In this document: positions 45,478 to 57,237 of the stretch, piece by piece
Numbering within the stretch: the stretch's first letter is position 1
How the letters are laid out: each line of letters starts with the position of its first letter
Source: Acidobacteriota bacterium
GTDB taxonomy: Bacteria; Acidobacteriota; Terriglobia; Bryobacterales; Bryobacteraceae
Length of the DNA: 64,000 bases
Direction: 5' to 3'
NCBI GenBank assembly: GCA_016185425.1
Contig: JACPNQ010000009.1
Coordinates: forward strand, 124,001-188,000
Made by a program: the position numbers and the translations under genes
The notes under the pieces: model-generated
What the model saw: the letters and a program-made list of their open reading frames with translations, nothing else
What the model was told of the DNA's origin: nothing
The model's database searches: none

Positions 45478-48400
45478 TTAAAAGAGGAGCTTCGCGGAGA
45501 CCTGCACATTACGAGGGAAGTTCTGTTGCTCAATCGAGAGCATGCCGAAGCGGGCGTCGGTATAGGTGGTCGGCGCGGGACGGTAGATCGGGCGGTTCAT
45601 CAGGTTAAATCCCTCGCCGCGCAATTGCAGTTTCCACTTTTCGGTGACTGTGAATGTCTTGCTGGCCGCAAGGTTCACCGTGACGTTGTCCATCTGCCGC
45701 AGCCATGCGTAGCGGTCTTCGACGACACGCAGTTGATAGGCAGGATTGCCTCGCCAGCACGTCTTATCGTTATTCCACCAGTGGCCTTTGGTCTGCTCAT
45801 CGAGGAGCAGCGTTCCGCAGGTGTTCACCGCATTGATTCCAGCGATCGGATTGCCGGACGTGTAGCGATAGACCCAGTTCATTCCCCATCCGCCAACCAC
45901 TCCATCCACAAGCTTGTTTTTGGTAGCGAAGTGACGGCCGCGTCCGAATGGCAGGCTGTAGATGCCGCTGAATGAGATGTTCTGCGGTTTGTCGTAGCTA
46001 ACGAGCTCCTTGACCGGCTTCTCGTGCAGGAAGTTCCAGGAATTGAGATAGTTGGCGACCTGGAGGTTCTTGGAGAAGGTGTAGGAGAAGATCATCGTCA
46101 ATCCGCCGATGATGCTGCGCTCGCTGGAGAAGCGCTTGTCCACACGCATCTGCAGAGCGTCGTAACGATAACTCGCCCAGGGCATCGTATTGTTGGTGAC
46201 GTTCGCGAATAGCGGATACTGGCGGAACAACTCACGGCGCGCGATGGTGCCGGGTCCGCGCGTGCGGTTCGCGGGAACGATGCCTGCAAAAGGATTGGGC
46301 ACCGTCGTGTCGCCGAAGGTTGGCAGCGCGGCGGCCGCCTGATTAAACTCGGCGGGCCAGTAGTCGGTATTGATCGCCATCGCGTCTTTGTTGGTGATGC
46401 TGCCCGCATAGGAGACGTCGAGCAGGATATTCCAGAACGCCCGGCGCTGGAAACCGAACGAGTATTGAAAGGTCCGCGGGATCGGGCGCTGGCGCGCATC
46501 ATACGTGACGGCATTGCCGGCGTTGGTCAACAGACCGAGCTCGCGGCCCGTCGGTTGCACAATTCCATCGGGGAATGGATTCTCCAGAGAGTAGGGGCCG
46601 GTGAGTCCGGCCGCCGGCGAGACGTCTCCGTTCAGCGAACGCTGGTAGCCGGTGCTCAGGCTGAATCCGTCGGTCTGGCCGCTCTGGGTGGCTGTGCGAT
46701 GGAAGATCCCGAATCCAGTGCGCAATACCGTTCGTTTTTCCAAGTGCCAGGCGACGCCGATGCGAGGCTGGATATTGCTCCAATCGGTATCGTAGATGCG
46801 ACGGTTTCCTCCGGGCTCGACGAAGGTTTTTCCGCCGAGGATGGCAGCCGGAGGATCGGGATAGGGGAAGCGGGGATTGGTGCGGTCGTAGGCTTCCTTC
46901 AGACTCTTCCATCGAGCGATGATCTGATCGCTCAAGGGGTTCTTGGACGTGTAGTCGAAGCCGTTGTTGACGCGGTTCCAGCGCTCCACCCAGGGGATTT
47001 GCACGTCGTACCGCAGGCCAAGATTCAGAGTGAGATTGCGCTTCAGCTTCCAGTCATTTTGAACGAAGAAGCCGAAATACGGCCAACTGCGGTAATAGGT
47101 GTCATTCCAGTCAATCTGTCCCGCACCGGGGATGCCTAGTAGTACGTCGGCGACACCCGAGCCGTCCTGCGCATTCAGCGCCGATCGCTGTGGATAACGC
47201 TGCGTGCCCCAACGCGTGAATTGCAGGTAGCCATTGGCGAGACCAACATCGCCTACACCGACGGCCGCATAGACCAGATCGATTCCGAACCTCCACGTCT
47301 TCGACCCGCTGGCTACCGTGACACTCGGCACGATGTTGTACTGGTTGTCGGCACGCCAAGTATAAAGATTCGAACCGTTGCCGAACAGATTCGAGAACTG
47401 GTCGATGGCGAGACGCGGCGGATAGCTGCCAGTGCTGGTGGGCGAATGAATCATTCCGCTCATCCCCAGCGTTTCGGCCGTGACGCTGGAGGAGGTATCG
47501 ATGGTAGGAAAGCGCTGCCAGAAACGGCCGTACGACGCGCGCATGTCAAAGATAGCTCTTGGCGAGAGGACGCGAGTCCAGTTGGCGATCCCGTTCACGT
47601 TCTTCCGCGTTGACCAGATGTTGCCGCTTGCGGCGGCGCCGGGAATCCCGGTCTGGTTCCGGTATTCAGAGCCGTCTTGAAACGTAAACAGCGCGAAGAC
47701 GCGATTGTTCTGATCGACGATCCGATCATAGCGGCCCATCTCCTGCTCGTAACGATACTTGCCTGTGCTGCCGGAATTCACGTAGTTATCGGCGACCGCG
47801 TTGATGTTGGGCGCAGGGTAGTAGGAGAGGATTTTCCGGCCGATGGGACTGATGCGGCTCTGGGGCAGTACGTTGCCCGGAAACGGATCGCGAATGATGG
47901 GACTGCTGCAAGTGCCAGTAACGTCGACGTTGTTCACGCACGGGTGCGCGGTGAGCGGGTCGTAGACACTCATGTTGTACTTTGTGAAGTTCTGGCCCGT
48001 GCGCATGTCGAGCGGCGGCGTGTCGGCGACCACCGGAAAGGGGACGCGCTCGCGGAAGCCTTCAAAGCTGGCGAAGAAGAAGTCCTTGTCCTTACGGATG
48101 GCGCCGCCGATGGTTCCGCCGAACTGGTTGGTGATGCGCTTACCCCTGGGCGCTCCGACGGCGTTGTTTTGCGTGTGATTGGCGTCCAGCAAACGGTTGC
48201 GCATGTAGTTGAAAAGCGTCCCATGGTAACGATTCGATCCGGACTTCAAGGTGGTATTGACGCTGCCTCCGCCGGTGCGGCCGATCGACGCATCGTAACT
48301 ATTGGTCATCACCTTGAATTCCTGGATCGCATCCACATTCGGCGCCACCTGAAACGATCCGGTGAGGCTGATGGGCGCTCCGTTCAAGCTGAAGCTATTG

Positions 48401-48981
48401 GTCCCCGATTTGCCGCCGTTCATGGTGAAGCTGCCGTTGACGTCCCAGCCTCGCGTCCCGGAGTAGCCGGAGGAGCCGAATTCCTCCTGGGTGAAGAGAA
48501 CGCCGGGCGCGAGGTCCATCAACATGAATACCTGGCGGCCGTTCAGCGCGAACTCCGAGGTCATTAAGGAGTCAAAGCTGAGCCCGCCGGAGGCGTCGGC
48601 AGTTTTCAAAAGGTCCACTGCTTCGGCCGTGACGGTGATTTGATGGGAAACTTCGCCCACTTCCATCCGGAACGGGAGGTCGAGCCGATCCGCTACCAGG
48701 AGAGTAATGTTGGCGCGGCGCATACCGCGAAAGCCGGGCGCCGTGACATCAATGTCGTAAGTGCTCGGCTGTAGATATGGCAGCGTATAGAAGCCTTCGG
48801 CGTTAGTCTCACGCTCGATGGATTGGTTCGTCGTGCGTTGTACGGCGCGCACCTTGGCTCCGGCGATTGCAGAGCCACTGGCGTCCGTTACCTGGCCCGT
48901 AATCGTGGCCCGAAAGTCTTGACCGTTCAAACACCCCGGCCATACGGCGAGGCACAAAACCAGTGCGTAGCGACAAACCAT
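45478..48981 (-). CDS. TonB-dependent receptor with carboxypeptidase-like N-terminal domain
   Basis: 1167 residues. Signal peptide (MVCRYALVLCLAVWPGCLNG), then a carboxypeptidase regulatory-like beta domain (about 25-110: ATITGQVTDASGSAIAGAKV, TLPYLQPSTYDIDVTAPGF). Next come a plug-like region with the TonB-box area (about 115-250) and a long beta-barrel ending QVSAKLLF with the terminal Phe needed for outer-membrane assembly. The layout is the large acidobacterial Oar/TonB receptor type, thought to take up complex carbohydrates or other large nutrients. No SusD-like partner is adjacent. The substrate is unknown. Confidence 0.9.
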   Translation of the reverse strand: MVCRYALVLCLAVWPGCLNGQDFRATITGQVTDASGSAIAGAKVRAVQRTTNQSIERETNAEGFYTLPYLQPSTYDIDVTAPGFRGMRRANITLLVADRLDLPFRMEVGEVSHQITVTAEAVDLLKTADASGGLSFDSLMTSEFALNGRQVFMLMDLAPGVLFTQEEFGSSGYSGTRGWDVNGSFTMNGGKSGTNSFSLNGAPISLTGSFQVAPNVDAIQEFKVMTNSYDASIGRTGGGSVNTTLKSGSNRYHGTLFNYMRNRLLDANHTQNNAVGAPRGKRITNQFGGTIGGAIRKDKDFFFASFEGFRERVPFPVVADTPPLDMRTGQNFTKYNMSVYDPLTAHPCVNNVDVTGTCSSPIIRDPFPGNVLPQSRISPIGRKILSYYPAPNINAVADNYVNSGSTGKYRYEQEMGRYDRIVDQNNRVFALFTFQDGSEYRNQTGIPGAAASGNIWSTRKNVNGIANWTRVLSPRAIFDMRASYGRFWQRFPTIDTSSSVTAETLGMSGMIHSPTSTGSYPPRLAIDQFSNLFGNGSNLYTWRADNQYNIVPSVTVASGSKTWRFGIDLVYAAVGVGDVGLANGYLQFTRWGTQRYPQRSALNAQDGSGVADVLLGIPGAGQIDWNDTYYRSWPYFGFFVQNDWKLKRNLTLNLGLRYDVQIPWVERWNRVNNGFDYTSKNPLSDQIIARWKSLKEAYDRTNPRFPYPDPPAAILGGKTFVEPGGNRRIYDTDWSNIQPRIGVAWHLEKRTVLRTGFGIFHRTATQSGQTDGFSLSTGYQRSLNGDVSPAAGLTGPYSLENPFPDGIVQPTGRELGLLTNAGNAVTYDARQRPIPRTFQYSFGFQRRAFWNILLDVSYAGSITNKDAMAINTDYWPAEFNQAAAALPTFGDTTVPNPFAGIVPANRTRGPGTIARRELFRQYPLFANVTNNTMPWASYRYDALQMRVDKRFSSERSIIGGLTMIFSYTFSKNLQVANYLNSWNFLHEKPVKELVSYDKPQNISFSGIYSLPFGRGRHFATKNKLVDGVVGGWGMNWVYRYTSGNPIAGINAVNTCGTLLLDEQTKGHWWNNDKTCWRGNPAYQLRVVEDRYAWLRQMDNVTVNLAASKTFTVTEKWKLQLRGEGFNLMNRPIYRPAPTTYTDARFGMLSIEQQNFPRNVQVSAKLLF

Positions 48982-49042
48982 GCAATGAGCGTCCCCTAAC
49001 GATTACGACGTTGGTCCAATGTACTTAGCCCAGGTGCGGATG

Positions 49043-49654
49043 TCAATCCGCGGGCGCGGGTCGAGCGGCCTCGACCGGGACGACTTTGAACTGGAGATTC
49101 TCATCCAAGGCCACGCGATGCGTGATGTATTTGCCAAGGAACCCACGGATCTCGAGTATGAGGCGGCGGGAACCGTGCGTTTCCGGCAGGGCTGCATAGA
49201 AGCGCGGCTCGATGTGCGGTGGATAGAGGTTGTTCTCGGGCTCGTGGAGTTGGAGTTCACGGGCGACGCGGCGGGTTTGCATCTCGCGGATCATCTTTAG
49301 GCACCGATAGAAGTTCATTTCGAGCGTGGCGCGGTAGCGCGTAAGCTGGCGGAGTTGAGCAGCGGCCCCGGGCTCGCAGGTGAGGCGGCGCATGCGGCGG
49401 AGATTCCATGCGGCACGGGCGAGCTGGCGGCAGGTTTCGATTTCGAGAGTCCCTTTGGGGCGGACGTCCGCGAAGAGATTGGCTTCGAATTCGCAAAATG
49501 CCTGGCGGTCTTCGGTGGGTATGACGAGGATACCCGCGGCGAGGCCATGCTTTTTAGCGTTTTGCGATGCGCGGGTTTTTCCTTCGGGGGTTTTCGGGCC
49601 GGTGGATTTTTGCGCATTGGCTTCGTTTGCGAGAATTTGTGCTGGCGATGCCAT
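49043..49654 (-). CDS. SxGPxTPEGK-family protein, unknown function (copy 2)
   Basis: 203 residues from ATG 49654, preceded by an AAGGAAGGGA purine run; the longer frame to 49717 adds no conserved sequence. Residues 7-36 have NEANAQKSTGPKTPEGKTRA then SQNAKKHG. EDRQAFCEFEANL follows, then a helical stretch ARAAWNLRRMRRLTCEPGAA and RYRATLEMNFYRCLKMIREM. Motif, EDRQAF block and the W-[IL]-[RL]-R-[LM]-R helix line up with the gene at 13051, so these are diverged paralogues. Soluble, basic, no known domain. The gene lies between the TonB receptor and a stretch with a transposase remnant. Confidence 0.75.
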   Translation of the reverse strand: MASPAQILANEANAQKSTGPKTPEGKTRASQNAKKHGLAAGILVIPTEDRQAFCEFEANLFADVRPKGTLEIETCRQLARAAWNLRRMRRLTCEPGAAAQLRQLTRYRATLEMNFYRCLKMIREMQTRRVARELQLHEPENNLYPPHIEPRFYAALPETHGSRRLILEIRGFLGKYITHRVALDENLQFKVVPVEAARPAPAD

Positions 49655-49717
49655 GGTTAGTTCCCTTCCTTTTGTTTCGCGGCGCAGTGGTTCGTCATGA
49701 GTTAGTCCTCTATTCAA

Positions 49718-50203
49718 CGAGTAACACGGCCGACTTGATGAAAGTACTAAGTGGAGAGGGGTACTGGGTCGTCTAACAAGTTAGAAAGAAGGAAGTTATG
49801 GTCAAAAAAATAAATCTGGAAGAGGCGTGAACGTCTTGCACAAGTCGGCTGAAATGTCGTTGACAAATGGCCTAATAGTGTGTCGAATGCAATTTTTATT
49901 GGGTTTCTGCGCCTAGCTTCGGCCCGCCAGCACTGATTTCGACGTTTTGGCTCTACAGCTACTCGGAGTATCTGTATATTAAGGCTTGGACCGCAATCAG
50001 TTGTTGACGGGAGGGTGTCGATGCCGCGGGTGAGGTAAGGCCTCTCGGCGCTCCTATTCGAGTAGGAAACAAGCGATATCAATCGGTGCATGTCCGGATA
50101 ATGCGCTTACTTTACGCCGTGATGGCCCTTGCAGAGCACGCCGCGACTTGCCCACTGCCGGGCGATTCGGAATGCCCTGTGTTTCCTCGACACCGCCCGC
50201 GGT
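49718..50203. other. Non-coding stretch, possibly decayed
   Basis: About 490 bases with lower GC than the surroundings around 49740-49990. I see no gene with start, RBS and coding bias, no tRNA and no clear hairpin. It may hold the promoter of the 49043 gene, which reads leftward from here. Confidence 0.4.
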
Positions 50204-50335
50204 TCAGCCGACTCCCCGCCGGATCTGGTCCGCCGTCAATGCCAGCACGCCGAACATCAGATGCGCCATGATTTTCGCCGCACCGCGAACATAAATGATT
50301 CGTCCGCCAAACTCATCGTTCAGCCGCCCGTTCAG
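50204..50335 (-). pseudogene. Transposase C-terminal remnant
   Basis: The last 43 residues of a minus-strand frame resemble the end of DDE transposases: NGRLNDEFGGRIIYVRGAAK followed by IMAHLMFGVLALTADQIRR. Residues upstream in the frame do not continue the match, so only the 3' end survives. It lies 112 bases beyond the katG stop. Assignment rests on recollection of the motif and needs a search. Confidence 0.5.
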
Positions 50336-50447
50336 AGGTGGCGCGATCCGGCCCTCGCGAGCCAAGAAAAGCGCCACCTCCGTTTTTGCCGATCCAAACG
50401 ACAGGAACGGGGGTAGTTCCAGTGACAGCTCTCTTTGCAGCCAAAGC

Positions 50448-52823
<2,376 letters not shown>

Positions 52824-52937
52824 CTACAGCGGACCGCGCGGCCGGGCTGTAATCGAAGTCCGATTACCGGCGATTGGTGTGCCGGCGCTGGTGGTGAGAA
52901 GTTTCTTATCTGCCAATATGGTTACTCCGTCCGCAAG

Positions 52938-53426
52938 TCATCTTCGTCTACGAATCACTCCACTGTTTGCTTCCGACCTCTTCCGGCGGGCAGTCTGGCA
53001 GCTTCTGCACAGGCCCACAAACTCCACCCGGCACTGCTTGATCGAGAAGCCCGCGGGCAGCTTGGTCTTCGGTAGCTGAACCGGCGCCACGGCGGATTCT
53101 TCAATGTCGAAGATCGCCTTGCAGGAGGAGCACACCAGATGATGATGCGGGGTCATGTTCGATTCGAGGCGCAGCGAGCCGTGGTGGAGCGTGACTTCTT
53201 TGAGCACACCCGAATCCAGGAACGTTTTCACGTTCTTGTAAATCGTGCCAAACGAAATCGACGGGATTCGCTGCCTTACCTGCTCGTAAATCCATTCCGG
53301 AGTCGGATGTTCACGCGAATCGACAACGGCTTCGTAGATGACCTGGCGTTGGAAGGTGAAGGCAAGACCTTGTTCTTTACAACGCCGGCGGAAGTCGTCG
53401 AGGGCTTGCGTGCGCAGGTCTGACAT
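52938..53426 (-). CDS. Fur-family regulator, PerR-like
   Basis: 162 residues from ATG 53426; a GTG two codons earlier is also possible. The winged helix runs over residues 1-85 (LAFTFQRQVIYEAVVDSREH, SFGTIYKNVKTFLDSGVLKE). The dimerisation domain has the metal site TPHHHLVCSSCKAIFD and a second Cys pair CRSCQ, the structural zinc of Fur proteins. Position directly upstream of katG in the same orientation favours a PerR (peroxide sensor) role over iron uptake. Such repressors use oxidisable His ligands and an Asp or Glu. I saw no convincing inverted PerR box in the 234-bp spacer. Confidence 0.88.
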   Translation of the reverse strand: MSDLRTQALDDFRRRCKEQGLAFTFQRQVIYEAVVDSREHPTPEWIYEQVRQRIPSISFGTIYKNVKTFLDSGVLKEVTLHHGSLRLESNMTPHHHLVCSSCKAIFDIEESAVAPVQLPKTKLPAGFSIKQCRVEFVGLCRSCQTARRKRSEANSGVIRRRR

Positions 53427-53432
53427 AGACAC

Positions 53433-53897
53433 TAAGAATTAGGCAGGAATCATTCTCCGGTGTCAAGCGTTATCTTTCAGGCATTTTTATCGATCCTTCG
53501 GACGCCGGATCAAATGCCGCCCCCGGTTAGTTTCCGGGTATCGAGCGTCCGAGTCGAAATAAAACCCGGTACAGACCGTACTTCGTCAACACGAGGCCGG
53601 AAGTCCTCATTGCGGCGCGCGGCAAGATCGCGAAGGCGTTGGCGGACTGAAGCCCGGTATGTTCCTGCTCATGTGAGCGCGCTGAAGAGCAGCTCGACGC
53701 GCCGACGGCGGAACTCGGCGCCGATGTTGCCGCCGGCCGAGGCGACGACGCGGCGTTCTGGCCAGAGGCGGCCGGGGAGGAGTTGCAGTTGAGGGAGGGC
53801 GTGGAGGTGGTCCCGCAGAGCGGCGCTGGCGGCGATCCGACGGCGATCCGGTGGCGATCCGAACACGAGGCCCTGGGTCAGTTGGACGGAAGACGGC
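53433..53897. other. Intergenic stretch with short repeats
   Basis: It holds three direct copies of GGCGATCCG spaced at 11 bases (53831-53861). A minus-strand frame of about 65 codons (53669-53866) ends RRRVELLFSALT but lacks a credible start and any known domain. No firm gene, tRNA or promoter is seen. Confidence 0.4.
53831..53861. repeat. Three tandem GGCGATCCG copies, 11-bp period
   Basis: Copies at 53831-53839, 53842-53850 and 53853-53861, all perfect. The spacing is about one helical turn, as in clustered protein-binding sites, but the run could also be simple slippage. Confidence 0.7.
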
Positions 53898-53915
53898 TTA
53901 GTTGGTCTTCCGTCC
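53884..53915 (-). terminator. Stem-loop overlapping the stop of the second RND permease
   Basis: GGACGGAAGAC (53884-53894) pairs perfectly with GTCTTCCGTCC (53905-53915), loop 10 nt. The stem includes the last codons and spans the stop of the permease. No U-run follows on the minus strand, so it may slow decay or aid Rho rather than act as an intrinsic terminator. Confidence 0.5.
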
Positions 53916-56900
53916 GCGCACGACTGTAAACGCCAGCGGCACGAAGAAGAGCGTTGAAAGCGTCGCCACCGTCAGGCCACCGATTACCGCTCTCGCCAGC
54001 GGGGCGTTCTGCTCACCACCTTCTCCAAGCCCGAGGGCCATCGGCAGCATACCGATCAACATCGCCGCCGCCGTCATGAGGATCGGCCGCAGCCGCGTCC
54101 GGCCTGCGTCCAGTGCCGCTTCCAGCACCGTCGCGCCCTGCTTCAGCCGTTCCTGCGCGAACGTCACCAGTAGAATCGAGTTCGCCGTCGCGACGCCCAC
54201 GCTCATGATCGCGCCCATCAAGCTCGGCACGTTGAATGTGGACTGAGTCAGGAACAGCGCCCACACGATCCCCGCCATCGCGCCCGGCAGAGCCGTGATG
54301 ATGATGAACGGCGTCGACCAGCTCTGGAAATTCACCACCATCAGCAGGTAGACCAGCAGCGCGCTGACAATGAGGCCGAAGCCCAACCGGGAGAAGGCCG
54401 AGTTCATCGACTCCACCTGGCCGCGCACGGTGATCGTGTTACCCGGCGCGAGTTTCGGCCGCATCTCGCCGACGATGCGGTCGACTTCAGCCGACACAGT
54501 GCCCAGGTCGCTGTCCTGCACGCTGGCATAGACGTCGAACGTCGGCTGCACGTTCGAGTGCGTCGCATTCACCGCCGTGCGCTCGCGCTTGACCTGCGCC
54601 AGGTTGCTCAACAACTGAATGCCCGGCGTCTCGCCGCGTACGGGAATCGGCGTGTTTTCGATGTCCTGCATTGATTGAATCGCCGTTTGCGGCGTCTGTA
54701 CGGCCACCAGATACGTCATGCCCATCCGCGGGTCCAGCCACCAGTTCGGCTGCACCTGGCCCGACGAAGCCAAACTCACAAACATGTTGTTCGCGACGTC
54801 CAACTGGGTCAACCCGAACTGCGCCGCGCGCGTCCGGTCTACGTCGATTTTCAACGACGGCGCATCGATCACCTGGTGCATATGCACGTCCACCGCGCCG
54901 GGCAGCCGCTTCATCTTCGCTTCAATCTCGCGCGCAATCTCATAGTTCGCGGGCCCGCCATAACCGGCCACCTGCACATTTACCGGAGCCGGCAATCCGA
55001 AGTTCAGAATCTGGCTGACAATGTCGGCGGGCTGGAAGTAGAAGGTCGTACCCGGGAACTTTTTCGGCAGCTTGTCGCGCAGCTCGCGGATGTACTCCTT
55101 GGTTGGCCCGTGCCCGTGCTTGAGACTCACCGCAAGCTCTCCGTCGAACGTTCCGATCGTCGCTCCGTCGCCGAAGGCCAGGTTGAAGGGCTGCGAGGGC
55201 CGCCCGATGTTCTCGAGGACGAGGTCAATCTCGCCGTTCGGCACAATCGTCCGGACGGCCTGCGCCACGTCCGTGAACAGGCGCTTGGTCTCTTCCAGGC
55301 GCATGCCCGGCGTCGCGCGAACATGCAAGCGGAACTGTCCGGCATCGACCTCCGGGAAGAAGTCCCGGCCTACGAACGGCGCAATCGCCATCGCGGTCAA
55401 CAACAGCGCGCCCGCTACCGCAAACGTCCTCCGCTTATTGGCCAGCACCGCCGCCAGGTTTTCCACATATCCCGCCTGGAACCGCTCAAACCATGCGTTG
55501 AACCGTTGATGCAGGCCTTGGATGCTCCGTGTGATCCGCCCCATCGGCCGCTCGCCGCGGTGCTCGGCTTCTTCGGCCGGAATCAGCAGGTGGACCAGCG
55601 CCGGGACCAGCGTACGGCTGAGGAAGTAGCTCGCTGCCATCGCGAACACAACGGCCAGCGCCATCGGCGTGAAGAGGAACCGGGCGGGCCCGTTCAGGAA
55701 CGTCACGCTGACGAACACGATACAGATCACCATCGTCGAAACCAGCGTCGGCACCGCAATCTGCTGCGCCGCGAAGAGAATCGCCTCGCGGAGGGGCATG
55801 TGCGTCTCCGCCATTGTGCGGTGTATGTTCTCAATCTCTACGGTGGCGTCGTCCACCAGGATGCCGATCGCCAGGGCGAGCCCTCCGAGTGTCATCACGT
55901 TCAACGTGTGACCCATCGCCGATAGCGCCATCACCGAGGTCAGAATCGACAGGGGAATCGATACGGCGATAATCAGCGTGCTCCGCCACGATCCCAGGAA
56001 CAACAGGATCATCGCAGCGGTCAGCAGCGCCGCGATAATGCCCTCGCGCACGACACCGTCGATCGCCGCGCGAATGAAGAGGCTCTGGTCGAACATCTCT
56101 TTGATTTCGAGACCCTTCGGCGCGGCGGCTTTCGTCACCGGCAGAATGTCGTTTTTCACCTGGTTGATGATGTCGAGCGTCGAGACACCGCCCGTCTTGA
56201 TGATCGAGAGCAGCACGCTCGGTTCTCCGTCTTTTCGCACGCTATTGATCTGCACCGCCGCCCCGTCGCGCACATTGGCCACGTCGCGCACATAGATCGT
56301 CGCGCCGTTCGCCGTCTTCACCGGCAGATCGTTCAACGCCCCAATCGTGTCCGTGCTGGAGTTCAGCGTCACCTGGTAATCGGTCGCGCCAACCTTCGCA
56401 TTGCCCGAGGGCAGCACCAGATTCTGGGCCTGCACGGCATTCGCCACATCGATCGGCGTCAGGCCCTTCGAGGTCAGCGCGTTCTGATCGATGTCGACCA
56501 TGATCTGCCGGTCGGCGCCCCCATAGGGAGCCGGCAGCAGCGCGCCGCGCACCACCGAGAGCTGTTGGCGCACGCGGTAGATCCCGTAGTCGTAGAGAGC
56601 CGACTCCGGCAACGACTTGGAGCTCAAGCTCAACTGAATCACCGGCACCGAGGAGGCGCTGAACCGCAATATCCACGGCGGATTAATGCCAGGCGGCATT
56701 CGGAACCGGATCGACTGCACCGCGCTGCCCACCTGGGACATCGCCGAATCGATCCGAACGTTCTCATGGAAGTAAATCTTGATCACGCTGACGCCATTGA
56801 GCGTTTGACTCTCTATTGTTTTGACGTCGTTCACGAGCGCCATCACAAATTCGCTGAACGTCGTCACCCGCTTCTCCATCTCGGTCGTCGGGAGGCCCTG

Positions 56901-57053
56901 GTAGTTCCAGATGACCGTGATCTGTGGTACGTCCACCTCGGGAAAAATGTCGGTGGGGGTCTGGTGCAAGGCCCACGCGCCGCCCAGCAGAATCAACAGC
57001 GCCAGCACGGCCACTGTGTACGGCCGGTTCAATGCAAGCTTCACTATCCACAT
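53898..57053 (-). CDS. RND efflux permease (HAE-type), second system
   Basis: 1051 residues, full length. LNRPYTVAVLALLILLGGAW forms TM1, followed by the first periplasmic loop with TDIFPEVDVPQITVIWNYQG. TM4 has AIGILVDDATVEIENIHR with the paired Asp of the proton relay, and the C-terminal helices contain GAIMSVGVATANSILLVTFA and RLRPILMTAAAMLIGMLPMA. It pumps organic or toxic compounds with the adaptor and TolC encoded divergently at 57238-60301. The divergent rather than linear order is unusual but complete, and a TetR gene follows TolC. Confidence 0.92.
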   Translation of the reverse strand: MWIVKLALNRPYTVAVLALLILLGGAWALHQTPTDIFPEVDVPQITVIWNYQGLPTTEMEKRVTTFSEFVMALVNDVKTIESQTLNGVSVIKIYFHENVRIDSAMSQVGSAVQSIRFRMPPGINPPWILRFSASSVPVIQLSLSSKSLPESALYDYGIYRVRQQLSVVRGALLPAPYGGADRQIMVDIDQNALTSKGLTPIDVANAVQAQNLVLPSGNAKVGATDYQVTLNSSTDTIGALNDLPVKTANGATIYVRDVANVRDGAAVQINSVRKDGEPSVLLSIIKTGGVSTLDIINQVKNDILPVTKAAAPKGLEIKEMFDQSLFIRAAIDGVVREGIIAALLTAAMILLFLGSWRSTLIIAVSIPLSILTSVMALSAMGHTLNVMTLGGLALAIGILVDDATVEIENIHRTMAETHMPLREAILFAAQQIAVPTLVSTMVICIVFVSVTFLNGPARFLFTPMALAVVFAMAASYFLSRTLVPALVHLLIPAEEAEHRGERPMGRITRSIQGLHQRFNAWFERFQAGYVENLAAVLANKRRTFAVAGALLLTAMAIAPFVGRDFFPEVDAGQFRLHVRATPGMRLEETKRLFTDVAQAVRTIVPNGEIDLVLENIGRPSQPFNLAFGDGATIGTFDGELAVSLKHGHGPTKEYIRELRDKLPKKFPGTTFYFQPADIVSQILNFGLPAPVNVQVAGYGGPANYEIAREIEAKMKRLPGAVDVHMHQVIDAPSLKIDVDRTRAAQFGLTQLDVANNMFVSLASSGQVQPNWWLDPRMGMTYLVAVQTPQTAIQSMQDIENTPIPVRGETPGIQLLSNLAQVKRERTAVNATHSNVQPTFDVYASVQDSDLGTVSAEVDRIVGEMRPKLAPGNTITVRGQVESMNSAFSRLGFGLIVSALLVYLLMVVNFQSWSTPFIIITALPGAMAGIVWALFLTQSTFNVPSLMGAIMSVGVATANSILLVTFAQERLKQGATVLEAALDAGRTRLRPILMTAAAMLIGMLPMALGLGEGGEQNAPLARAVIGGLTVATLSTLFFVPLAFTVVRGRKTN

Positions 57054-57237
57054 AACGAGTGCAAAACCCTTTCAAGGGCTTAGATCAATAACGTAACGCA
57101 TCGATTCACAAATAATCGTGTCAATGCCCAATTCTGTTTTTTACTTGCCTAATTCGCCAGGCATGAGCGCAGTACTCGTTTTTTTGAATCGTTCCTATTC
57201 GTAACGGAATCTCTCCCATTGAAAGCGATTCGCACTC
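57054..57237. promoter_or_regulatory. Divergent promoter region of the second RND system
   Basis: 184 bases between the permease (minus) and adaptor (plus) starts. CGTAACG occurs twice, at 57092-57098 and 57200-57206, about 39 and 32 bases from the respective starts. CGATT-N7-AATCG (57102-57118) is a short inverted repeat. These are candidate operators for the TetR protein at 60319; no box is certain. Confidence 0.35.

Noticed and set aside
46465..47139. Plus-strand frames opposite the TonB receptor
   Set aside because: Antisense to a continuous beta-barrel reading frame with terminal Phe.
53669..53866. A 65-codon minus-strand ORF after the second RND permease
   Set aside because: No convincing start or domain, and it includes the tandem GGCGATCCG repeats; left as intergenic.
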